Source: Caldifarciminota bacterium (lineage in GTDB: Bacteria > Hydrothermota > Hydrothermia > S141-80). From it: a DNA stretch of 8,710 nt. The DNA lies in the NCBI GenBank assembly GCA_027053375.1, contig JALUJC010000241.1, positions 1-8,710 of the forward strand, given 5' to 3'. Below, piece by piece: positions 1 through 6,318 of the stretch. A model generated the notes under the pieces. That model saw nothing but the letters and a program-made list of their open reading frames with translations. It ran no database searches and was not told the origin of the DNA. The position numbers and the translations under genes were made by a program. Each line of letters begins with the position of its first letter. Within the stretch, counting starts at the first letter, position 1.

Positions 1-1
1 G

Positions 2-706
2 TATCGGGATCTGGTCCCTTTTACCCCTCAGAATCTCTCCGAGTTGGAATCGGCTTTTTTCTCCTCAATCCGGGATGTGGAGACGCCCCCTCTGAGGAAG
101 CTGCTTCTTGCATTGTTTGAAGAGGATCGGGAGGTATGGGAGGCCTTCCGTATGGCACCTGCAGCCATGAAAATGCATCATGCCTATGTGGGAGGACTGC
201 TGGAGCATACGGTAAGCCTTGTGCGACTTGCCCGGGCCTATGCGGCGGAAGATCCCCGGATCCGGAAGGATCTTCTGGTGACCGGTGCGGTGCTTCATGA
301 CATCGGCAAGATGGACGAACTCACCTATTTCCCGGAGCTTGGCTATACGGATGAAGGACGATTGCTGGGCCATATCTATCTCGGCGCGCGACGGGTGGAC
401 CGGACCATACAGTTGCTGCGGGAGCGCGGGGTGGCCTTCCCGGAGACCCTTCGGCTTGAGGTCCTCCATATGATTCTGGCCCACCACGGTTTGCAGGAAT
501 GGGGATCCCCGGTGGAACCCCGAACCTTTGAGGCCCACGTCCTTCACTATCTGGACAACCTGGACGCCAAAGCATGGATGTATCGGAATGCGCTGGATCA
601 GGAATCACAGGATCCGTGGATCTATCAGGAGGGCCTGCGTCGTCCCGTGTACCGGGGGATCCTGCGGGAACCGTACCCAAACCTGGAGGTGAACGATGAG
701 TCCTGA
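2..706 (+). CDS. yhaM: 3'-5' exoribonuclease, YhaM family (HD domain), 5' end cut off by the window
   Basis: YhaM-type enzymes are metal-dependent 3'-5' exonucleases that trim RNA, and in some species DNA; they combine an N-terminal OB-fold with a C-terminal HD phosphohydrolase domain. The frame is open from base 2 to the TGA at 704-706, about 234 codons, so the usual family length of some 310-330 residues implies that the start and most of the OB-fold lie outside the window. A TTG at 44 is in frame but is not the real start, because family-like sequence continues upstream of it. The HD metal-binding pattern is clear: an APAAMKMHHAYVGGLLEHT block (HH at 176-181), the HD pair in VLHDIGK at 296-301, and a later AHHG plus the LHYLDNLDAK block near 540-575. 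The gene overlaps the next one by 11 bases. The family call is firm. The substrate is inferred from the family only. Confidence 0.9.
   Translation, partial: YRDLVPFTPQNLSELESAFFSSIRDVETPPLRKLLLALFEEDREVWEAFRMAPAAMKMHHAYVGGLLEHTVSLVRLARAYAAEDPRIRKDLLVTGAVLHDIGKMDELTYFPELGYTDEGRLLGHIYLGARRVDRTIQLLRERGVAFPETLRLEVLHMILAHHGLQEWGSPVEPRTFEAHVLHYLDNLDAKAWMYRNALDQESQDPWIYQEGLRRPVYRGILREPYPNLEVNDES
685..690 (+). promoter_or_regulatory. Ribosome binding site of gdhA
   Basis: GGAGGT sits five bases before the ATG at 696, inside the last codons of the exoribonuclease gene. It supports the ATG at 696 as the glutamate dehydrogenase start and suggests translational coupling with the upstream gene. Confidence 0.75.
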
Positions 707-1949
707 TCGCACCAATCCCTGGGAGATGGCCCAGCGGCAGTTTTTTGAAGCGGCGGAGGCCATGGGGCTGGATGACAATATGCGTCGCGTTCTCTCCCAG
801 CCCAAACGGGAATTGATCGTGCATTTCCCTGTGGAGATGGACGATGGTAGAATTGAGGTATTCCACGGATACCGCGTTCAGCACAACATTGCCCGGGGAC
901 CTGCGAAGGGAGGGATCCGCTATTCTCCCGATGTGACCCTGGACGAGGTACGTGCGCTGGCCATGTGGATGACCTGGAAGACCGCTGTGGTGGGGATTCC
1001 TTTTGGCGGCGCCAAGGGGGGGGTTCAGGTGGATCCTCGGAAGCTTTCTCATAGGGAACTTGAACGTCTTACCCGTCGCTTTGCTACCGAGATTTCGATT
1101 CTTATTGGGCCGGACCGGGACATTCCTGCGCCCGATGTCCATACGAATCCTCAGGTGATGGCCTGGATCATGGATACCATCTCCATGCACAAGGGATATT
1201 CCGTGCCCGGAGTGGTGACCGGCAAGCCCATCGAAATCGGTGGTTCCCGGGGTCGGAACGAAGCCACGTCCCAGGGTGCACTCTACGTGACCCTGGAGGC
1301 ACTTCCCCGTGTGGGGTTGAACATAAACGATGCAAAGGTGAGCATCCAGGGATTCGGGAATGCGGGGAGTATTGCAGCGCGTCTGTTCCACGAAGCAGGT
1401 GCCACCATCGTGGCGGTTTCAGATTCACAGGGCGGAATCTATAATCCCCGGGGACTGGACGTTCAGAAGTTGCTGGAAGTCAAGCGTGAAACAGGAAGTG
1501 TGGTTCATTACCCGGATGGTGACAAAATGGGGAGCGCGGATGTTCTTGAAGTGCCCTGTGATATCCTGATTCCCGCCGCACTGGAGGATCAGATCACCGA
1601 GGAGAACGCCGATCGAATCCAGGCCAGGATGGTGGTGGAGGCGGCCAATGGTCCCACCACGCCGGAAGCAGATCGGATTCTCCATGACAAAGGGATCCTG
1701 GTTCTTCCGGATATCCTGGCCAACGCCGGGGGCGTCACGGTGTCGTATTTTGAATGGGTCCAGGATCTGTATTCCTTTTTCTGGGATGAGGAACGGGTGA
1801 AGAGTGAATTAAAGGCCATCATGAAGCGTGCCTATCACGCGGTGTTTGAGATTGTGGATCAGAAGAAAGTGCTGCCCAGGACGGCCGCCTATATCCTGGC
1901 CATCCAGCGGGTGGTGGATGCCACACGCATCCGTGGAATCTATCCCTGA
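696..1949 (+). CDS. gdhA: Glutamate dehydrogenase (Glu/Leu/Phe/Val dehydrogenase family)
   Basis: Catalyses the reversible oxidative deamination of glutamate to 2-oxoglutarate and ammonia with NAD(P), in the cytoplasm, linking carbon and nitrogen metabolism. The 417 residues match the compact hexameric bacterial and archaeal enzymes. Seen in the sequence: substrate lysines K71 (GPAKGGIRY) and K95, the catalytic lysine K107 in PFGGAKGGV, and D147 in PAPDVHTNP. Their spacing (24, 12 and 40) equals that of K89, K113, K125 and D165 of the Clostridium symbiosum enzyme. A lysine at K71, where leucine dehydrogenases have a leucine, favours glutamate as substrate. The Rossmann motif GFGNAG is at 219-224, and the second strand ends VAVSDS (240-245); I cannot settle NAD versus NADP from this. 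ATG 696 has a good ribosome site. It overlaps yhaM by 11 bases and precedes rodA by 30. The reaction is secure; the physiological direction is not known. Confidence 0.95.
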   Translation: MSPDRTNPWEMAQRQFFEAAEAMGLDDNMRRVLSQPKRELIVHFPVEMDDGRIEVFHGYRVQHNIARGPAKGGIRYSPDVTLDEVRALAMWMTWKTAVVGIPFGGAKGGVQVDPRKLSHRELERLTRRFATEISILIGPDRDIPAPDVHTNPQVMAWIMDTISMHKGYSVPGVVTGKPIEIGGSRGRNEATSQGALYVTLEALPRVGLNINDAKVSIQGFGNAGSIAARLFHEAGATIVAVSDSQGGIYNPRGLDVQKLLEVKRETGSVVHYPDGDKMGSADVLEVPCDILIPAALEDQITEENADRIQARMVVEAANGPTTPEADRILHDKGILVLPDILANAGGVTVSYFEWVQDLYSFFWDEERVKSELKAIMKRAYHAVFEIVDQKKVLPRTAAYILAIQRVVDATRIRGIYP

Positions 1950-1979
1950 TGGATCCGATGGCGGGGCCGTGCTCGGGAC

Positions 1980-3155
1980 ATGAGAGGACCTGAACCCCGA
2001 TCCTGGGTGCTCCTGGGTACGGCCCTGCTGCTGTTCGCGCTGGGTCTGCTGACCCTGTCCAGTATATCTCATGGGCTTGCACTCCGTCAGGGGGCGTACG
2101 GGTTGTTCGGCCTCGGGGTGTTTGCCCTTTTTCGCGCATGGTCGCCCGACGTTCGCCCGAAAGTGGTCTGGGCAGGCTATGGGGTGCATCTGCTGCTTCT
2201 GGGCGCGGTCCTGGCTCTGGGTGGAGGCGCGGTTCACCGCTGGATCCCTCTGGGTCCCGTGCACTATCAACCCTCCGAGGGAATGAAGCTTTTCCTGCTC
2301 CCTCTGGTGGCAACTTCCCTGGCAAAGCGAAAATTATCTGCGCTGGGTACGGTGGTGCTGCTGACGGCCCTTCCGGTCCTGCTGATTCTGATGGAACCCG
2401 ATCTGGCCACGGCGGGGGTGCTGGCCATTGCGGTGATGGGCGTGGCGTTTCTGGCCGGTTATGACGGTCGGCTGTTTCTTCCGCTTGTTTTCTTCCCTTT
2501 TCTTGCACTGACGCTCTGGATTCCGGTCCTTTTCTGGGTGGTGCTGGTTCTTGGCGTACTGGGGATTCTTCGTTTTCGCTATGGAACAGCTTATTTGCTG
2601 ACCTTTACACTGATTGCAACCCTGGCTGGATTGCTGACCCCCCTTCTGTGGAACCGCATGCTCAAACCCTATCAGCGGGACAGGATTGTGCAGTTTCTTG
2701 GGCATCAGCGTGATCCCCTGGGCAGTGAGTGGCAGACACGGCAGGCGGAGATCGCCCTGGGATCAGGGGGTATTCTGGGGAAGGGGTATGGTCGGGGAAC
2801 ACAGAAGAATCTGCAGTTCTTGCCTGCAGCCCACACGGACTTTGTGCTCTCCTCCTTTGCAGAGGAGTGGGGATTCCTTGGGGTGACCGTGTTTTTGCTG
2901 CTTTCCTTTGCACTGGTGGGCATGTTGTGGCTTGCTGCAGAAGATTGTCCCCTGCCCGGGGATCAACTGTTGCTGCGAGGAACAGCATTGCTGTTTGCTC
3001 TGCATTTCCTGCTCAATACGGGGATGAATCTCCGGGTGTTCCCCGTGGCCGGTCTCCCCATGCCGCTGATGACCTATGGGGGAAGCCATCTGCTCTGGGA
3101 ATTTGGATTGCTTGGAATGGCCACCCGGATCTGGCAGGATCGTCGGGTGCAGTAA
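1980..3155 (+). CDS. rodA: RodA-type SEDS peptidoglycan glycosyltransferase
   Basis: SEDS proteins are polytopic membrane enzymes that polymerise lipid II into glycan strands; RodA does so for side-wall elongation with a class B penicillin-binding protein. The 391 residues are largely hydrophobic, with about ten likely membrane segments. Family motifs: QPSEGMK (E100, K103), EPDLATA (139-145), the YQRDRI block at 231-236, GSGG (261-264), HTD at 285-287 holding the essential aspartate, and NTGMN (346-350). The GTQ at 272-274 and GMN motifs favour RodA over FtsW or SpoVE. Departures: QA instead of QS at 255-256, and TYGGSH at 365-370 where most members have SYGGSS. ATG 1980 has only a weak GGGAC ribosome site; GTG 2007 is an in-frame alternative. 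It ends with TAA followed directly by TAG. No mreBCD or penicillin-binding-protein gene is adjacent, so the partner must be encoded elsewhere. Confidence 0.9.
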   Translation: MRGPEPRSWVLLGTALLLFALGLLTLSSISHGLALRQGAYGLFGLGVFALFRAWSPDVRPKVVWAGYGVHLLLLGAVLALGGGAVHRWIPLGPVHYQPSEGMKLFLLPLVATSLAKRKLSALGTVVLLTALPVLLILMEPDLATAGVLAIAVMGVAFLAGYDGRLFLPLVFFPFLALTLWIPVLFWVVLVLGVLGILRFRYGTAYLLTFTLIATLAGLLTPLLWNRMLKPYQRDRIVQFLGHQRDPLGSEWQTRQAEIALGSGGILGKGYGRGTQKNLQFLPAAHTDFVLSSFAEEWGFLGVTVFLLLSFALVGMLWLAAEDCPLPGDQLLLRGTALLFALHFLLNTGMNLRVFPVAGLPMPLMTYGGSHLLWEFGLLGMATRIWQDRRVQ

Positions 3156-3162
3156 TAGAACA

Positions 3163-3190
3163 GGGCGAAGGGTGATGTCACCCTTCGCCC
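3163..3190. terminator. Hairpin between convergent operons, likely bidirectional terminator
   Basis: A perfect inverted repeat has 13-base arms at 3163-3175 (GGGCGAAGGGTGA) and 3178-3190, with two bases between them; in RNA this would fold as a 12-pair GC-rich stem with a four-base loop. It lies eight bases after the rodA stop and 21 bases after the stop of the minus-strand reductase. Read on the minus strand it is followed by TGTTCTATT, a moderately U-rich tail. On the plus strand no U-run follows (GTCATTCAGC). It is therefore a more convincing intrinsic terminator for the ftsK-topA-reductase operon than for rodA, although it may stop both. Confidence 0.75.
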
Positions 3191-3211
3191 GTCATTCAGC
3201 TGCGTGGATTC

Positions 3212-4198
3212 CTATCCCTGGTTGCTGGAGTGTCCCGGGAAGAGGCGGGCCTGAGGATTGAGGTATGTGGCGGCTGCGTTGACTGCAATGGCCGCCTGGC
3301 CGAATCCCACAACCATCAATTTCAGGTTTCCGAGGCCTTCCTGTGCCACTGCATCACCGGCAGCGTAAACGCCGGGGAGGTTGGTCTCCATCCGGGCGTT
3401 GACCTTGATGTGCCGGCCTTCCAGTTCCAGACCCCATTCGGCCACCGGTCCCAGGTTGGCCTTGAAGCCCAGGGCCAGGATCACCGTGTCCACATCCAGC
3501 GTCTCCTCCTCACCGGTCTGGTTCTGGAAGATCACCGCCTGGGTCACACGATCCCCATTACCGCGGACTTCCTTGAGTTCATAGTGAAGTTTGACCCTCA
3601 CGGGGCTCTCAAAGAGCGCTTTTACGCTGCCTTCATGGGCACGGAAGCCCTGACGCCGGTGGATCAGCGTGACCTCCCGGGCCATCCCAACCAGCCCCAG
3701 TGCCCAGTCTACCGCAGAATCTCCACCTCCCACCACAAGCACCCGGTGATCCCGCAATTCGTCCATGGAGCGGACAAAATACAGCACCCCCCGACCTTCG
3801 TATTCTTTGATACCGGGTCGATCCAGGGTGTTGGGTGTGAAGGATCCGATGCCCACAGCAATCAGCACCGCACGGGTGGGATACACATCCTTCGCCGTAT
3901 GCAGGCGGTATCCTTCTTCGGAGGGTTCCAGACGAAGCACCTGTTCGTCCAGGTGATACTCCGGTTGATAAGCATCGGCCTGTTCTTTCAGGGCTTTGAC
4001 CAGATCCCGGGCCCGAATCCGGGGGAACCCGGGCACATCGTAGACGTATTTTTCGGGGTAGAGCACCGTCAGCTGCCCTCCGGGTTCCGGAAGGGTATCA
4101 AAGATGCGGACGCGCATGTGGCGAAGTCCGGCGTAAAACGCTGCGAACAACCCCGTGGGTCCTGCGCCGATAATGGAGAGATCCACGGTCTCCTTCAT
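3212..4198 (-). CDS. Ferredoxin-NADP+ reductase, thioredoxin-reductase-like (YumC type)
   Basis: FAD enzyme moving electrons between NADPH and ferredoxin or flavodoxin in the cytoplasm. The 328 residues show the FAD motif GAGPTG (11-16), GGQL (40-43), YPEKYVYDVPGFP (47-59), the NADPH motif VGGGDSAVDWA (156-166), HRR (180-182), and the second FAD motif GVYAAGD (276-282). The redox CxxC of thioredoxin reductase is absent; the protein has no cysteine at all, which excludes disulfide reductase activity. Y47 and H323 in the C-terminal tail align with Y50 and H324 of Bacillus subtilis YumC, the residues that stack on the flavin. The frame stays open to 4324, but the ATG at 4198 has a strong ribosome site and begins with the family N-terminus MKETVDLSIIGAGP, so I use it. 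ATG and the topA stop share four bases (ATGA), implying coupled translation. The ferredoxin partner is not in the window. Confidence 0.93.
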   Translation of the reverse strand: MKETVDLSIIGAGPTGLFAAFYAGLRHMRVRIFDTLPEPGGQLTVLYPEKYVYDVPGFPRIRARDLVKALKEQADAYQPEYHLDEQVLRLEPSEEGYRLHTAKDVYPTRAVLIAVGIGSFTPNTLDRPGIKEYEGRGVLYFVRSMDELRDHRVLVVGGGDSAVDWALGLVGMAREVTLIHRRQGFRAHEGSVKALFESPVRVKLHYELKEVRGNGDRVTQAVIFQNQTGEEETLDVDTVILALGFKANLGPVAEWGLELEGRHIKVNARMETNLPGVYAAGDAVAQEGLGNLKLMVVGFGQAAIAVNAAATYLNPQARLFPGHSSNQG

Positions 4199-6318
4199 GA
4201 TGCTTTCTCCTCCTTTGGTGACCGTTTTCGGCCCTTCGCACCTCTGGATGGCGGGTTTTCTTTCAGTGTGCAGCGGGGACAGAAGATCTTCCGCCCCTGC
4301 TGGAAAAGATGAGGATAGCCACACACCTCACAGGCACGATCCAGGGGATGTCCCCGGGTGGTGTAGGTGCAGGCTGGATAACGTGAACACCCCCAGAACC
4401 GCTGGCGCCGCTTTCCGGTTCGTTCCACCAGCTGTCCCTCCCCGCACTGCGGACAGGGAATTCCTGAGGTGAGTGGACGAGCGTACCGGCATTCCGGAAA
4501 GCGGGAGCAGGCGATAAAACGACCATATTTCCCCCATTTGATCACCAGGGGGCTTTCAATTCCTTTTGCGGCGCACTCCGGACAGTGTTCGTCCAGGGTT
4601 TCCTGCACGGAACTCCGGAGTTCAGCAATCCGCTCCTGGACCGAGGCCAGCACGCTGGAAAAGGCCTGGTAAAAGGATCGGAGAACCTCCTGCCGGTCGG
4701 CTTCCCCTTCCTCAATCCGGTCCAGATTTTCCTCCATGCGTGCGGTGAAAGACACGTCAAATATTTCGGGAAATGCCGGGATCAGGAGCCGGTAGACGGT
4801 CATCCCGAGATCGGTGGGACGAAGCCCCCGTCCTTCCCGGGTGATGTACCCACGTTCATAAAGGGTTTCCAGGGTCGGGGCATAGGTGGAAGGTCGTCCG
4901 ATCCCCAGTTTCTCCAGGGTCTGAATCAGCGTGGCTTCCGAGTAGCGGGGTGGCGGCTGGGTTTGCTTTTCCTCCATCCGCAGGGACACCACCTCCACGG
5001 TGTCCCCCTCCCGCAGTTCGGGCAGAGGGACTTCCCTGGGGGGATTCCCGTAGATATGAAGGAACCCCGGTTCCAGCATCCGGAGACCTTCCACGAAGAA
5101 GTGGGCGTCTTCCACCTGGATACGGACCGGGCGTTTCTCAATCCGGGCACCGGCCATCTGGGTGGCCACGGTTCGGCGCCAGATCAGGTCGTAGAGTTTC
5201 CAGAGGGGTGTCTCCAGCTGGCCCTGAAGTTGCTCCGGTGTGAGACGGACATCTGTGGGACGGATGGCTTCGTGGGCACCCTGGATGTTTCGGCCTTTGT
5301 CTTTGTACTGACGGACCCGGGGGGACAGAAGTTTTTCCCCCAGGGTTTTCTTGATCCAGCTCCGGATGGCACGAACGGCCTTGGTGGCCAGTCGAACGGA
5401 GTCCGTGCGCATATAGGTGATCAGTCCACGTTCCTCTCCATGGATGGGAACACCTTCGTACAGGCGTTGCGCCAGACGCATGGTCCGGCCCGCGGGAAAG
5501 CCCAGGCGGCTTGAGGCATCCTGCTGAAGGGTGGAAGTCTTAAAGGGTGGCGGAGGCTGGAGGGTCTGTTCCCGGGTGGACACCATGGCCACCGTCCCGG
5601 CTTTTCCGGAGAGCCGGGCGACCAGCGCCTCGGCTTCTTTCCTGTCGGGAAGCTTTTTCTGGGGATGGGCACCGCGGGCAGTGGGGGCCACCAGGTCTGC
5701 CTCAAAGGTGATGCCGTCTTTGCGAAATACACCGCGGACCACATAGTAGGTCTGGGGTTTGAATCGCTGGATCTCCTCCTCGCGCTCACAGAGGAGACGC
5801 AGAGCCACGGTTTGTACGCGGCCGGCGGAAAGGTTGCGCTGTCGCAGGATCCGCCAGAGCAGAGGACTCACCTGATACCCCACAAGACGGTCCAGAATTC
5901 TGCGGGCTTTTTGCGCCTCAACCTTGCGCAGATCAAGGGTCCCCGGTTCTTTTAAAGCATTTTTTACCGATTCCGGCGTGATTTCGTAAAAGAGCACCCG
6001 GTGGAGCGGGAGGTCCGGCCGAACCTTTTTCAGCTCCTCCGCGATATGGTAAGCGATGGCCTCACCCTCGCGGTCGGGGTCGGTCCCCAGGTAGACCTCG
6101 GAAGCTTTTTTCGCCTGATCCTGCAGGGCTTTAATCACCTTTTTCTTCCCTTTCAGGATCTCATAGGTGGGTTCAAATGAGTCCAGGTCCACCCCCAGCC
6201 GTGTTGGAGGAAGGTCCTTAACATGTCCCAGGGTGGCCTGAACGTCCACGGATTTGAGATACCGTTTCAGGGTTCGGGCCTTGGTGGGAGATTCCACAAT
6301 CAGGAGTTTCTTTCCCAT
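4195..6318 (-). CDS. topA: DNA topoisomerase I (type IA)
   Basis: Relaxes negative supercoils by cutting one strand through a 5'-phosphotyrosine link, with Mg2+. The 707 residues hold the whole family layout. The N-terminal Toprim domain starts MGKKLLIVESPTKA, with E9 and the metal triad D80, D82, E84 in GTDPDREGE. The central toroid includes LSAGRVQT (163-170), the catalytic Tyr302 in GLITYMRTDS (298-307), HEAIRP (349-354) and GIGRPSTYAPT (472-482). Three C-terminal four-cysteine zinc modules follow: C579/C582/C604/C610, C622/C625/C644/C650 and C663/C666/C680/C683. The third has a different spacing, ending CxxC. A basic tail (KGRKRSPKEEK) closes the protein. ATG 6318 has GAGGG four bases upstream. 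The gene overlaps ftsK by 19 bases and shares ATGA with the reductase gene, so it is the middle member of an operon. The call is essentially certain. Confidence 0.98.
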   Translation of the reverse strand: MGKKLLIVESPTKARTLKRYLKSVDVQATLGHVKDLPPTRLGVDLDSFEPTYEILKGKKKVIKALQDQAKKASEVYLGTDPDREGEAIAYHIAEELKKVRPDLPLHRVLFYEITPESVKNALKEPGTLDLRKVEAQKARRILDRLVGYQVSPLLWRILRQRNLSAGRVQTVALRLLCEREEEIQRFKPQTYYVVRGVFRKDGITFEADLVAPTARGAHPQKKLPDRKEAEALVARLSGKAGTVAMVSTREQTLQPPPPFKTSTLQQDASSRLGFPAGRTMRLAQRLYEGVPIHGEERGLITYMRTDSVRLATKAVRAIRSWIKKTLGEKLLSPRVRQYKDKGRNIQGAHEAIRPTDVRLTPEQLQGQLETPLWKLYDLIWRRTVATQMAGARIEKRPVRIQVEDAHFFVEGLRMLEPGFLHIYGNPPREVPLPELREGDTVEVVSLRMEEKQTQPPPRYSEATLIQTLEKLGIGRPSTYAPTLETLYERGYITREGRGLRPTDLGMTVYRLLIPAFPEIFDVSFTARMEENLDRIEEGEADRQEVLRSFYQAFSSVLASVQERIAELRSSVQETLDEHCPECAAKGIESPLVIKWGKYGRFIACSRFPECRYARPLTSGIPCPQCGEGQLVERTGKRRQRFWGCSRYPACTYTTRGHPLDRACEVCGYPHLFQQGRKIFCPRCTLKENPPSRGAKGRKRSPKEEKAS
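4208..4213 (-). promoter_or_regulatory. Ribosome binding site of the ferredoxin-NADP+ reductase
   Basis: On the minus strand AAAGGAGGA lies nine bases before the ATG at 4198, within the last codons of topA. This near-perfect match to the 16S rRNA tail fixes the start at 4198 rather than the upstream ATG at 4324, whose extra 42 residues are only topA read in another frame. Confidence 0.85.

Noticed and set aside
44..46. TTG as start codon of the exoribonuclease
   Set aside because: The frame is open to the window edge and the upstream residues fit the family, so the gene starts outside the window.
321..1391. Minus-strand open frame of 356 codons
   Set aside because: It spans the antisense of yhaM and gdhA, both firmly identified; its His/Pro/Gly/Arg-rich translation is typical of a shadow frame.
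1958..1993. Short open frame MAGPCSGHERT before rodA as a leader peptide
   Set aside because: There is no ribosome site before it, and it overlaps the rodA start by chance. Nothing suggests attenuation.
4195..4198. Possible frameshift site at the topA/reductase junction
   Set aside because: ATGA overlaps are a common mode of translational coupling; both proteins have complete, normal ends.
3230..4312. Long plus-strand open frame of 360 codons
   Set aside because: It is antisense to the clearly recognisable ferredoxin-NADP+ reductase and shows no domain of its own.
4199..4324. N-terminal extension of the reductase to an ATG at 4324
   Set aside because: The extra 42 residues have no family match and are topA sequence in another frame. 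The strong ribosome site and family N-terminus support 4198.
4585..5514. Plus-strand open frame of 309 codons
   Set aside because: It is antisense to the toroid and zinc regions of topA; composition and repeated motifs mirror the opposite strand.
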